Part shown: in pieces, positions 9,276-17,188 of the stretch
Layout of the letters: every line of letters starts with the position of its first letter
Numbering within the stretch: the stretch's first letter is position 1
NCBI RefSeq assembly: GCF_020544405.1
Contig: NZ_CP065410.1
Span: forward strand, 4,836,001 to 4,900,000
Length of the DNA: 64,000 bases
Direction of reading: 5' to 3'
DNA from: Pseudomonas sp. IAC-BECa141
GTDB lineage: Bacteria; Pseudomonadota; Gammaproteobacteria; Pseudomonadales; Pseudomonadaceae
The notes under the pieces: generated by a model
What the model was told of the DNA's origin: nothing
The model's input: only the letters and a program-made list of their open reading frames with translations
Databases searched by the model: none
Program-made: the position numbers and the translations under genes

Positions 9276-11036
9276 ATGCTGCCGACTTCCCGTACCTTGC
9301 GTCTGTCGTTGTACACCCTGCTGATCCTCGCCGGCGCTGCCCTCGCCGCAACGCTTGCGATCCGTCACGCCGAACGCCAGGCACTGGTGGAAGATGCCGC
9401 CCGAGCCAACCAGCAACTGGCGCTGTACGCCAATTCGCTGCACACCCTGATCGACCGTTACCGCGCCCTGCCCGCCGTGCTGGCGCTGGACCCGCAATTG
9501 CGTGCGGCGCTGGCAGGTCCCGTGGATGCCGAACAGCAGGCTGCGCTGAATCTGAAGCTGGAAAAGATCAACGGCGCCGCGCAGTCCTCGACGCTTGAAC
9601 TGCTCGATCACACCGGCCTGGCGGTGGCGGCCAGCAACTGGCGTCTGCCCAGCAGTTACGTCGGCCACAACTATGGCTTTCGCCCCTATTTCAGTCAGAC
9701 CCGCACCCAGGGCACCGGGCGTTTCTACGCAGTCGGCGTGACCAGCGGGATTCCCGGCTATTTCCTGTCCAGCGCGGTGCTCGGCGACAACGGCGAGTTC
9801 CTCGGGGCGATGGTGGTCAAGCTCGAATTCCCGGAGCTGGAGCGCGAATGGAGCCAGGGCAGCGATACGCTACTGGTCAGCGATGCCCGGGGCATCATCT
9901 TCATTGCCAACCAGCCCGACTGGCGCTACCGCCTGCTGCACCCGCTGAGCCCGGCCGATTACCGAGAGATCAAGCGCACTCGCCAATACGACAAGCAATC
10001 GCTGGTGCCGCTGACTCATCTGTCGCTACGCCGCTTTGATGACAACAGCGAACTGCGCCGCGTCGAAGGCCCGCAAGGCACGGCGGATTACCTGTGGGAA
10101 TCGCTGCCGCTGACCGCCGAAGGCTGGACGCTACACCTGCTGCGGCGTCCGCAAGTGTCCTTCGAAGACCAGCGCAATGCCGGGCTCGCCGCCGCCGGGG
10201 TGTGGCTGGCGCTGGTGTTTCTGTTGCTGTTCCTCAACCAGCGCTGGCGTCTGGCCAAGATGCGCCAGCGCAGCCGCGAAGAGCTTGAGCAACTGGTCGA
10301 GGAACGCACCCGGGATTTGCGCACCGCCCAGGAAGGTCTGGTGCAATCAGCGAAACTGGCGGCACTGGGGCAGATGTCCGCTGCGCTGGCCCACGAAATC
10401 AATCAGCCGCTGACCGCCCAGCGCATGCAGCTTGCAACTCTGAGGCTGCTGCTCGATCACGGTCGGGTCGATGACGCCTGCAAGGCGCTCAAACCGGTGG
10501 ACGAAATGCTCACGCGCATGGCTGCCCTCACCGGCCACCTGAAAACCTTTGCCCGCAAAAGCCCCAGCGGCTTGCGCGAACGGCTGGACCTGGCGACGGT
10601 GGTCGATCAGGCGCTGCAATTGCTCGATGCGCGCCTGCGTGATGAACAGGTCAGTCTGGTGCTGCACCTGACCCGTCCGGCCTGGGTGCGCGGCGACGCG
10701 ATTCGCCTCGAACAAGTGCTGATCAACCTGCTGCGCAACGCCCTCGATGCGATGCAGGGCAAGCCGTGCAAGCGTCTGGAAATCCGCCTGGAAGCTGACG
10801 AACAACTGTGGCGCCTGAGCGTCATCGACAACGGTGGCGGCATTGCCGAAGAACATCTGGGTCAGGTATTCGATCCGTTCTTCACCACTAAACCTGTGGG
10901 TGACGGGCTGGGTCTGGGACTGGCGGTATCGTTCGCCATCGTCCATGAATCCGGCGGGCGCCTGTGCGCCGAAAATGGTGACAACGGTGCAGTGTTCAGC
11001 CTGACCTTGCCGATCGATCTGGAGGCGCACCTCTGA
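9276..11036 (+). CDS. Membrane sensor histidine kinase, DctB/MifS type
   Basis: 586-aa sensor kinase. A transmembrane helix at residues about 8-27 is followed by a periplasmic double-Cache sensory part (RPYFSQTRTQGTGRFYAVG is the typical dCache signature) and a second helix near 305-325. Then come a coiled-coil, the phosphoacceptor segment AALAHEINQPLTAQR with His at about 373, and a HATPase domain (DNGGGI, FDPFFTTK, GLGLGLAVS). DctB relatives sense C4-dicarboxylates; the P. aeruginosa relative MifS is needed for alpha-ketoglutarate use. The adjacent KgtP-like transporter suggests the latter ligand here (inference). Its stop shares one base with the start of the regulator gene. The start at 9276 begins MLPTSRTLRLSLY, giving a normal signal-anchor; no strong ribosome-binding site is visible. 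Confidence 0.85.
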   Translation: MLPTSRTLRLSLYTLLILAGAALAATLAIRHAERQALVEDAARANQQLALYANSLHTLIDRYRALPAVLALDPQLRAALAGPVDAEQQAALNLKLEKINGAAQSSTLELLDHTGLAVAASNWRLPSSYVGHNYGFRPYFSQTRTQGTGRFYAVGVTSGIPGYFLSSAVLGDNGEFLGAMVVKLEFPELEREWSQGSDTLLVSDARGIIFIANQPDWRYRLLHPLSPADYREIKRTRQYDKQSLVPLTHLSLRRFDDNSELRRVEGPQGTADYLWESLPLTAEGWTLHLLRRPQVSFEDQRNAGLAAAGVWLALVFLLLFLNQRWRLAKMRQRSREELEQLVEERTRDLRTAQEGLVQSAKLAALGQMSAALAHEINQPLTAQRMQLATLRLLLDHGRVDDACKALKPVDEMLTRMAALTGHLKTFARKSPSGLRERLDLATVVDQALQLLDARLRDEQVSLVLHLTRPAWVRGDAIRLEQVLINLLRNALDAMQGKPCKRLEIRLEADEQLWRLSVIDNGGGIAEEHLGQVFDPFFTTKPVGDGLGLGLAVSFAIVHESGGRLCAENGDNGAVFSLTLPIDLEAHL

Positions 11037-12364
11037 TGCTCAACTCAGTGATGGTGGTCGATGACGAAAGCAGCATTCGCAACGCCGTCGAGCAATGGCT
11101 AAGCCTGTCCGGGTTCGAGGTGCAGCTGTTCAGCCGCGCCGAGGAATGCCTGGCGGCGCTGCCGAAGCACTTTGCCGGGGTGATTCTCAGCGATGTGCGC
11201 ATGCCCGGTCTCAGCGGTCTTGAACTGCTGGCCGAAGTGCAGCGCCGGGATGCCGACCTGCCGGTGATTCTGCTCACCGGCCACGGCGATGTGCCGATGG
11301 CGGTCGAAGCGATGCGCGATGGCGCCTACGACTTTCTGGAAAAACCCTTCAGCCCCGAGGCCCTGCTCGGCAGCCTGCGCCGGGCGCTGGACAAGCGTCG
11401 GCTGGTGCTGGAAAACCGCGCCCTGCACGAACAGGCCGACAACCGCGCCAGACTGGATGCGACGCTGCTCGGCGTGTCCCGTGGTATGCAGACCCTGCGC
11501 CGGCAGGTGCTTGACCTCGCAACATTGCCGGTCAACGTGCTGATCCGTGGCGAAACCGGCAGCGGCAAGGAACTGGTTGCCCGCTGCCTGCACGACTTCG
11601 GCCCGCGCGCCGACAAGCCGTTCGTGGCACTGAACTGCGCGGCGATCCCCGAGCAGTTGTTCGAAGCCGAATTGTTCGGGCATGAGAGCGGCGCGTTCAC
11701 CGGGGCCTCCGGCAAGCGCATCGGCAAACTGGAATACGCCGATGGCGGCACCCTGTTTCTCGATGAAATCGAAAGCATGCCGCTGGCCCAGCAGGTGAAA
11801 CTGCTGCGGGTGTTGCAGGAGCAGAAACTGGAACGGCTGGGGTCGAACCAGAGCATTCGCGTGGACTTGCGCATCGTCGCGGCGACCAAACCCGATTTGC
11901 TGGATGAGGCCCGGGCCGGGCGTTTTCGCGAGGACCTGGCGTATCGCCTGAACGTTGCCGAATTGCGCCTGCCACCGCTGCGCGATCGTCGGGAGGACAT
12001 TCCGTTGTTGTTCGAGTCCTTCGCACAAAGCGCCGCTCAGCGATTGGGGCGGTCTTTTCCGCCGCTCAGTGGTGCGCAATTGAGTCACCTGCTGAGCCAT
12101 GACTGGCCGGGTAATGTTCGTGAGTTGGCGAACGTCGCCGAACGGCAGGTGCTGGGGCTGGATGAACCGGTGCAAGGTATCGATCCGGGGCAGTCGCTGG
12201 CGGCGCAGCAAGAGGCGTTTGAGGCGCAGTGCCTGCGGGCCGCTTTGACCCGGCACAAGGGGGATGTGAAAGCCGTGTTGGAAGAACTGCAACTGCCGCG
12301 CCGAACCTTCAATGAAAAGATGCAGCGCCATGGTCTGACCCGGGAAATGTTCGTGCCCGACTGA
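11036..12364 (+). CDS. Sigma-54-dependent response regulator, DctD/MifR type
   Basis: 442-aa NtrC-family activator. The receiver domain has the phospho-acceptor Asp at about 53 (ILSDVRMPG) and a conserved Lys (FLEKPFSP). The AAA+ central domain has Walker A GETGSGKE and the sigma-54 contact loop ESGAFTGA. The C-terminal Fis-type helix-turn-helix covers about 400-435 (KGDVKAVLEELQLPRRTF). It would be phosphorylated by the kinase encoded just upstream (TGATG junction) and activate sigma-54 promoters. A good -24/-12 promoter lies before the neighbouring transporter gene at 12507, making that the obvious target. DctD and MifR cannot be separated from sequence alone; the transporter context favours a MifR-like role in 2-oxoglutarate uptake. 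Confidence 0.87.
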   Translation: MLNSVMVVDDESSIRNAVEQWLSLSGFEVQLFSRAEECLAALPKHFAGVILSDVRMPGLSGLELLAEVQRRDADLPVILLTGHGDVPMAVEAMRDGAYDFLEKPFSPEALLGSLRRALDKRRLVLENRALHEQADNRARLDATLLGVSRGMQTLRRQVLDLATLPVNVLIRGETGSGKELVARCLHDFGPRADKPFVALNCAAIPEQLFEAELFGHESGAFTGASGKRIGKLEYADGGTLFLDEIESMPLAQQVKLLRVLQEQKLERLGSNQSIRVDLRIVAATKPDLLDEARAGRFREDLAYRLNVAELRLPPLRDRREDIPLLFESFAQSAAQRLGRSFPPLSGAQLSHLLSHDWPGNVRELANVAERQVLGLDEPVQGIDPGQSLAAQQEAFEAQCLRAALTRHKGDVKAVLEELQLPRRTFNEKMQRHGLTREMFVPD

Positions 12365-12380
12365 TCCCCGCATTGAGGCA

Positions 12381-12401
12381 TTCCCACGCAGAGCGTGGGA
12401 A
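12381..12401. repeat. Palindrome TTCCCACGC-AGA-GCGTGGGAA
   Basis: Perfect 9-bp inverted repeat with a 3-nt loop, just downstream of the response-regulator stop. The same palindrome is, from general knowledge, a frequent dispersed repeat in fluorescent pseudomonads. It could also end the regulator transcript, though no T-run follows. Confidence 0.55.
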
Positions 12402-12413
12402 CGATCACAGCCA

Positions 12414-12435
12414 AATGAGCGGAAATCCGCTCATT
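12414..12435 (+). promoter_or_regulatory. Candidate upstream activator site for the DctD/MifR-type regulator
   Basis: Perfect dyad with 10-bp arms AATGAGCGGA and TCCGCTCATT around a 2-nt centre. It lies about 72 bp upstream of the -24 element of the sigma-54 promoter at 12507, a normal enhancer distance. A degenerate second half-site (ATCCCGCTCA, 12456-12465) follows about three helical turns downstream. Paired dyads of this kind are what DctD-like activators bind, but binding here is inferred. Confidence 0.55.
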
Positions 12436-12506
12436 CATTCCGGCTCATCGGCAAAATCCCGCTCAACCCATCTCCCCAACCCCTCTAAACCGGCCCTCTC
12501 CCCGTT

Positions 12507-12520
12507 GGCACAGCTCCTGC
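12507..12520 (+). promoter_or_regulatory. Sigma-54 (-24/-12) promoter of the transporter gene
   Basis: TTGGCAC...CTGCT with the invariant GG (12507-12508) and GC (12519-12520) exactly ten bases apart, matching the TGGCAC-N5-TTGCT class except for one T. It lies 63 bp upstream of the start codon at 12584. Located between a sigma-54 activator gene and a dicarboxylate transporter gene, it is very likely functional. Confidence 0.75.
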
Positions 12521-12583
12521 TATAGCCCTCGCAGGCTGCGTTTCTGCGCGCTCCACAAAAACAATTAAACGAAGGATCCTTCA

Positions 12584-13903
12584 ATGGATAACTCCAACGC
12601 CCTGCCTCTTGGGTCGGCTGCCGTGCCGGTCAAAGAACGAACCACCGCCAGTCGCATCAAGTCGATCTTCAGCGGTTCCGTCGGCAACATGGTCGAGTGG
12701 TACGACTGGTACGTTTATGCCGCCTTCTCGCTGTACTTCGCCAAGACCTTCTTCCCCGCCGGTTCCACCACCGCCCAGTTGATGAACACCGCTGCGATCT
12801 TCGCCGTGGGCTTTCTGATGCGTCCGATCGGTGGCTGGCTGATGGGTCTGTACGCCGACAAGGTCGGCCGTAAAAAGGCACTGATGGCCTCGGTGTACCT
12901 GATGTGCTTTGGCTCGCTGCTGATCGCCCTCAGCCCGAACTACGAAACCATCGGCATCGGCGCGCCGATCCTGCTGGTATTCGCCCGTCTGCTGCAAGGC
13001 CTGTCGGTCGGCGGCGAGTACGGCACCTCGGCGACTTATCTGTCGGAGATGGCGACCAAGGAACGTCGCGGCTTCTTCTCCAGCTTCCAGTACGTGACCC
13101 TGATCTCCGGCCAGCTCATCGCGCTGGGCGTGTTGATCGTGCTGCAGCAGATGCTCACCACTGAGCAACTGTACGCGTGGGGCTGGCGCATCCCGTTCGC
13201 CATCGGCGCGCTGTGCGCAATCGTGGCGCTGTACCTGCGTCGTGGCATGGAAGAAACCGAATCCTTCGTGAAAAAAGAGAAATCCAAGGAAAGCGCCATG
13301 CGCACCTTGCTGCGTCATCCGAAGGAATTGCTGACCGTGGTCGGCCTGACCATGGGCGGTACGCTGGCGTTCTACACCTACACCACTTACATGCAGAAAT
13401 ACCTGGTGAACACCGTCGGCATGAGCATTTCCGACTCCACCACCATTTCCGCCGCCACGCTGTTCCTGTTCATGTGCCTGCAACCGATCATCGGCGGCCT
13501 GTCCGATAAAATCGGTCGTCGCCCGATCCTGATCGCCTTCGGCGTGCTGGGGACGATCTTCACCGTGCCGATCCTGATGACCCTGCACACCATCCAGACC
13601 TGGTGGGGCGCGTTCTTCCTGATCATGGCGGCGCTGATCATCGTCAGCGGCTACACCTCGATCAACGCCGTGGTGAAGGCCGAGCTGTTCCCGACCGAAA
13701 TCCGCGCCCTGGGCGTCGGCCTGCCGTACGCACTGACCGTGTCGATCTTCGGCGGCACCGCCGAATACATCGCGCTGTGGTTCAAGAGCATCGGCATGGA
13801 AACCGGTTACTACTGGTACGTGACCGCGTGCATCGCGGTGTCCCTGCTGGTGTACATCACCATGAAAGACACCCAGAAACACTCGCGCATCGTCACTGAC
13901 TGA
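12584..13903 (+). CDS. kgtP: MFS dicarboxylate/alpha-ketoglutarate:H+ symporter (KgtP-like)
   Basis: 439-aa major-facilitator protein of the metabolite:H+ symporter family with about 12 predicted membrane helices. Family signatures are GNMVEWYDWYVYAAF at the first helix, GGWLMGLYADKVGRKKA (loop 2-3) and LLQGLSVGGEYGTSATYLSE. These fit alpha-ketoglutarate permease and its C5-dicarboxylate relatives; shikimate or proline/betaine transport are alternatives within the family. AAGGA lies 7 nt before ATG. Regulation is likely by the upstream two-component pair through the sigma-54 promoter at 12507. A short inverted repeat (AGCCAC/GTGGCT, about 13916-13935) follows the gene. Confidence 0.8.
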   Translation: MDNSNALPLGSAAVPVKERTTASRIKSIFSGSVGNMVEWYDWYVYAAFSLYFAKTFFPAGSTTAQLMNTAAIFAVGFLMRPIGGWLMGLYADKVGRKKALMASVYLMCFGSLLIALSPNYETIGIGAPILLVFARLLQGLSVGGEYGTSATYLSEMATKERRGFFSSFQYVTLISGQLIALGVLIVLQQMLTTEQLYAWGWRIPFAIGALCAIVALYLRRGMEETESFVKKEKSKESAMRTLLRHPKELLTVVGLTMGGTLAFYTYTTYMQKYLVNTVGMSISDSTTISAATLFLFMCLQPIIGGLSDKIGRRPILIAFGVLGTIFTVPILMTLHTIQTWWGAFFLIMAALIIVSGYTSINAVVKAELFPTEIRALGVGLPYALTVSIFGGTAEYIALWFKSIGMETGYYWYVTACIAVSLLVYITMKDTQKHSRIVTD

Positions 13904-13943
13904 CCGGATTCATTCAGCCACTGCAACGGTGGCTGTTCTGCCC

Positions 13944-14015
13944 CATCGCGAGCAAGCTCGCTCCCACATTGGATCGGCATACAACTGACCCTGTGGGAGC
14001 GAGCTTGCTCACGAT
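13944..14015. repeat. Inverted pair of REP elements (REPIN)
   Basis: Two copies of the Pseudomonas REP core (GCGAGCAAGCTCGCTCCCAC and its reverse complement) face each other across about 30 bp, between convergently transcribed genes. Confidence 0.85.
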
Positions 14016-14031
14016 TGAAGTCACCTCGGTA

Positions 14032-14787
14032 TCAGGTCAACTCGGCAACCGGCTGTTTGCCATAACGCTTCTGCGCATAAGACGCGCCCACGATCATCAC
14101 CAGCAAAATCCCCGCCAGCACTGCCGACGAACCGATGGTGCCAAAGTCCAGCCCGCCCTTCTCATGGGACTTGGTCATCAAGTCGCCCAACGTCGCACCG
14201 AACGGCCGGGTCAGCACGAACGCCACCCAGAACAGCACGACGGTCGAAATCTTCGTGAAGTACTTGAGCAGCACCACCACAGCAATCGCCGAGCCGATCA
14301 GCAGCGCGCCACCGGCAAAGCCCAGGCCCGAGTCGTCCGCCAGGTAATCGCCGAGCGCGGTGCCCAGGGTGTTGGAGAACAGAATCGCCATCCAGTAGAA
14401 CATCTCGCCGCGAAAGCTCTGCACCCTGGTGACGTTGAGCGAGTCGCCGCTCAGGCGCCATGCCGCGAAGATCGCCAGCAGAATCGCGATCAGGATCAGC
14501 GAACCGGTGGCGTAGCCCAGCTCCAGCGTGCGGTCCATGAAGTCCGACATGGTGGTGCCGGCGGTGCTGGTCGACAGGATCACGATCCAGTACAGCAACG
14601 GCTTGTAGGTCTTGGACATCAGCTGCGTGATCAGTGTCAGGACAAACACGCTGATCAGGATCAGCGAGCTGATGGCGTAGCCGACGTTAAGGGTCATCGA
14701 CAGCAAATCCCCCGCGGTTTCCCCCAGGGTCGTCGCGCAGATTTTCATGACCCAGAAGGCCAGGGTGATTTGAGGCAGTTTGTTCAT
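14032..14787 (-). CDS. Membrane protein with four internal repeats (COG4705-like)
   Basis: 251-aa integral membrane protein of unknown function. It is built from four similar two-helix units, each opening with a small-residue/Asp motif: TLGETAGDLL, TAGTTMSDFM, TLGTALGDYL and PFGATLGDLM, each followed by a Gly-rich helix start (GYA, GYA, GFA, FGT). Such repetition suggests a pore or carrier formed by pseudo-fourfold or paired symmetry, with the conserved Asp lining a path (inference). The family is described as COG4705 membrane proteins. ATG at 14787 is preferred over the TTG nine bases upstream, because AGGAG sits 11 nt before the ATG but only 2 nt before the TTG. Confidence 0.7.
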   Translation of the reverse strand: MNKLPQITLAFWVMKICATTLGETAGDLLSMTLNVGYAISSLILISVFVLTLITQLMSKTYKPLLYWIVILSTSTAGTTMSDFMDRTLELGYATGSLILIAILLAIFAAWRLSGDSLNVTRVQSFRGEMFYWMAILFSNTLGTALGDYLADDSGLGFAGGALLIGSAIAVVVLLKYFTKISTVVLFWVAFVLTRPFGATLGDLMTKSHEKGGLDFGTIGSSAVLAGILLVMIVGASYAQKRYGKQPVAELT

Positions 14788-15134
14788 CGCGGGCAACGCT
14801 CCTGTGTGTGACGGCCGTTTTTGGCTTTATGGCCGTGGGCAGACTGGCGTTGCGCGGGTGAAAAACCGGTCGGGAATCCATGAAAAATCTGTCACACAGG
14901 CAAAAAGCGGCGATTAATCACCGGTTAATGCCCCCTCCGCATTCTGCACCTACCTGATCGATTAACCGCGCGACGCTCGCTACGAAGACGAAAGCGAATT
15001 GAATGCGTCGCCCTTAATATCAAATTAATCGATGGTTTTTAGCATTGTTTTGCGCTTTTTAATCAATTTAGTTGGCGTAGCATGAATCCCATGCGAAACA
15101 CATCGCCAACGAATAACGAATCTGGAGAACGACC
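14788..15134. other. Divergent intergenic region, AT-rich
   Basis: 347 bp between the divergent membrane-protein and secreted-repeat-protein genes, with no credible ORF. It is AT-richer than its surroundings (for example TTAATATCAAATTAATCG near 15012), fitting two divergent promoters. The only clear structure is the nested hairpin at 15071-15110. Confidence 0.5.
15071..15110 (+). promoter_or_regulatory. Nested inverted repeat in the leader of the repeat-protein gene
   Basis: Outer arms GTTGGCG (15071-15077) and CGCCAAC (15104-15110) enclose inner arms GCATG (15080-15084) and CATGC (15090-15094). It ends 24 bp before the start codon at 15135. It may be an mRNA leader structure or an operator; no known family is recognised. 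Confidence 0.4.
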
Positions 15135-15452
15135 ATGAAAACCAAACTGATCCTCGCCCTGACCCTGTCCGTCCTGGCCGCCAACACCTTTGCCGCCGAC
15201 GGTTCGGACAAAACCAAATCCGCCGACTTCATTTCCGGCGCCAGCGCTGCCATCGAAACCAGCCACACCGGCACCTACGCCGCTGACGGCTTCGACAAGA
15301 CCAACGTCGGCAAAGCCGTTGCTGCTGATGGTTTTGACAAGACCGGCACTGCGTCCGCCATCGCTGCCGACGGTTTCGACAAAACCGGCACCGCCAACGC
15401 CATCGCTGCCGACGGTTTCGATAAAACCGGTACTGCTGCAGCTATCAGCTGA
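15135..15452 (+). CDS. Small secreted protein with AADGFDKT repeats
   Basis: 105-aa protein. A cleavable signal peptide ends at about residue 20 (VLAANTFA-A). The mature part consists of tandem units of about 15 residues, AADGFDKTGTAxAI, seen four times in good form plus a diverged first unit (AADGSDKT). The units are also repeated at DNA level (about 45 bp). The repeated Asp-Gly-Phe-Asp is reminiscent of small acidic ion-binding loops, but no function is established. Similar Pseudomonas proteins are sometimes labelled phage infection protein, a name I cannot support from sequence. GGAG lies 9 nt before ATG. A terminator follows at 15473. Confidence 0.7.
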   Translation: MKTKLILALTLSVLAANTFAADGSDKTKSADFISGASAAIETSHTGTYAADGFDKTNVGKAVAADGFDKTGTASAIAADGFDKTGTANAIAADGFDKTGTAAAIS

Positions 15453-15472
15453 TCGGCAGAATGCAGACACCA

Positions 15473-15498
15473 AAGCCCGGCCATTGCCGGGCTTGTTC
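15473..15498 (+). terminator. Rho-independent terminator
   Basis: AAGCCCGGC-CATT-GCCGGGCTT hairpin followed by TGTTCATTTT, 20 bp after the secreted repeat-protein gene. Confidence 0.75.
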
Positions 15499-15579
15499 AT
15501 TTTCAAAGGTCGGCATTTGATCTTCGCGGACCGTCCTTGCACTATTGGCCGCTGACAAACGCCTTCAGGAACACCCGCC

Positions 15580-16209
15580 ATGCCCGATGACATCCATTTC
15601 TATGAACCGGCCAACGGCCACGGCCTGCCACACGATCCGTTCAACGCCATCGTCGGCCCGCGCCCCATCGGCTGGATTTCTTCGCAGGATGCCGAGGGCC
15701 GGCTGAACCTGGCGCCCTACAGCTTTTTCAACGCGTTCAACTACATTCCGCCGATCATCGGCTTCTCCAGCGTCGGGCGCAAAGACAGCCTGAACAACAT
15801 CGAGCAGACCGGTGAGTTCGTCTGGAACCTCGCCACCCGCCCGCTGGCCGAGCAGATGAACCAGAGCTGCGCGATGGTCGGGCCAGAGGTCAACGAGTTC
15901 GAACTGGCGGGGCTTACGCCGGTGGCGTCGAAGGTGATTGCCGTGCCGCGCGTGGCCGAAAGCCCGGTGTCCTTTGAATGCAAGGTCACCCAGATCATTC
16001 AGTTGCAGCGCGCCGACGGCGAGACCGTACCGAGCTGGCTGGTGCTGGGCGAAGTGGTCGCCGTGCACATCGCCAAATGGCTGTTGAAGGACGGGATCTA
16101 CGACACCGCCGCCGCCGAACCGATACTGCGGGGCGGCGGACCGGCGGACTATTTCCAGCTGGGGCCGGAGGCGTTGTTCAAGATGTGGCGCCCGGGGGCT
16201 ACGAAGTAA
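15580..16209 (+). CDS. Flavin reductase-like FMN-binding protein
   Basis: 209-aa protein of the flavin reductase-like (split-barrel) family. Visible features are the N-terminal VGPRPIGWISSQDAEGRLNLAPYSFFNAF block, in which the NLAPYSFF part is the usual FMN-contact region, and the GEFVWNLATRPLAEQM segment. Members bind FMN and act as flavin reductases or are uncharacterised oxidoreductases. No obligate partner monooxygenase lies directly beside it, although a small ABM-domain protein gene lies 0.3 kb downstream on the other strand. Start ATG is preceded by GGA at 9 nt. Confidence 0.75.
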   Translation: MPDDIHFYEPANGHGLPHDPFNAIVGPRPIGWISSQDAEGRLNLAPYSFFNAFNYIPPIIGFSSVGRKDSLNNIEQTGEFVWNLATRPLAEQMNQSCAMVGPEVNEFELAGLTPVASKVIAVPRVAESPVSFECKVTQIIQLQRADGETVPSWLVLGEVVAVHIAKWLLKDGIYDTAAAEPILRGGGPADYFQLGPEALFKMWRPGATK

Positions 16210-16213
16210 GCGC

Positions 16214-16456
16214 TTACCAGATCAGCTCGGCGTCGTCGGTGACGCCCTTGAGCTTGTCCAGTTCATTGATCGCGGCTTCATCGGCCGCGATGGCGCCGGG
16301 GAAAACCTGATCGTTCAGCAGTTTGTGAAAGCGCGGTGCTCCGCCGTCGACCAGCGCCTTGACGGCGATTGCCGCGTGATAACCCTTGTTGCCGCCCAAC
16401 TCGACGGGGACTACAGCGGAAACCGCTTCGAAGTGTTCGAACTCTTTACGTGCCAT
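16214..16456 (-). CDS. Conserved hypothetical small protein
   Basis: 80-aa soluble protein, no signal peptide or membrane helix. The motif GGNKGYHAAIAVKALVDGG and the acidic C-terminal half are all that can be described; I do not recognise the family. It is convergent with the flavin-reductase gene and only 4 bp from its stop. It is codirectional with the ABM gene upstream (gap 43 bp), so the two may be co-transcribed. Confidence 0.55.
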   Translation of the reverse strand: MARKEFEHFEAVSAVVPVELGGNKGYHAAIAVKALVDGGAPRFHKLLNDQVFPGAIAADEAAINELDKLKGVTDDAELIW

Positions 16457-16499
16457 ATCGCAGGTCCTGGCTCAGTCAGATAGGCCGGCCATTAAACAT

Positions 16500-16853
16500 T
16501 CAACCGGCGAGTTTGTGTATCGGCGCAGTGCATTGGCCTACGGCCTGTGCGGCCGAGACTTCCTTGAACGTGTGGAAATCCAGGCTATTGACCACCAGGT
16601 CCTGCACCAGCTCGGCAAAGATTTCCATCGACGGGCTGCTGAAATAGGCGGTCATCGATTGCTGGTTGATCCAGAAACCGGAGACCAGCCACAACTCCGG
16701 ATCACACTGCGAATGCTGCAAGGAAAAGCTCAGGCAACCGGCGGCGGCACGGGACGGCTCGATCAGCGCGCTCAGGCGCATGCCGAGTTCCGCCGAGCGC
16801 CCGGCGCGCGCTCGAACGAAGGCCATATGACTGACGGGAATCTGCTTGGACAT
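16500..16853 (-). CDS. Antibiotic-biosynthesis-monooxygenase (ABM) domain protein
   Basis: 117-aa single-domain protein of the dimeric alpha+beta barrel ABM type: an N-terminal strand with VSHMAFVRARAGRSAELG, then SRAAAGCLSFSLQHS (the Gly-Cys/Ser turn of the family) and a C-terminal FWINQQSMTAYFSS helix region. Members include cofactor-free monooxygenases and many of unknown substrate. The ATG at 16853 is chosen because GGGAGG lies 7 nt upstream; the longer frame to 16964 has no ribosome-binding site. A divergent AraC-type regulator gene starts 0.34 kb away and could control it (inference). Confidence 0.65.
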   Translation of the reverse strand: MSKQIPVSHMAFVRARAGRSAELGMRLSALIEPSRAAAGCLSFSLQHSQCDPELWLVSGFWINQQSMTAYFSSPSMEIFAELVQDLVVNSLDFHTFKEVSAAQAVGQCTAPIHKLAG

Positions 16854-17188
16854 GTTCAACCCTCCCAGGGAGTCGTGTGGCAGCCGGGGACGGGCTGCGA
16901 CAGGATCAAAGGTTAAGGGCCGGGCATCGCTCGCCGTTAGTCGATTCCTGCCGTCGCGTTGCACAATCCTGCGAGACTGTCTTGCAGACCTGTAACAAGT
17001 CGTGAATTGTTGTCACTGTCCTGTCACACCGGTTTCGAGCAAGTTTTCCGGGCTTCGCCCCTTCATGTCCGGGCAGGCACGCAACGCCATGCAGGATCAG
17101 GCAAGCATTTCGCAGGATGTGTCTACCGCTCGCGCTTGCACAAACTTAAGCTCTGCTCCCATTCCATCCCTTGCCGAGGAGGCTGTGC
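16854..17188. other. Divergent intergenic region
   Basis: 335 bp between the ABM and AraC-family genes. No ORF or RNA is supported. A direct repeat of TGTCAC (in TGTCACTGTCCTGTCAC near 17013-17030) could be part of a regulator site; nothing firmer is seen. Confidence 0.35.

Noticed and set aside
12581..13882. 433-codon minus-strand frame
   Set aside because: Antisense to the MFS symporter gene, with biased His/Asp/Gly-rich translation and no hydrophobic pattern of its own.
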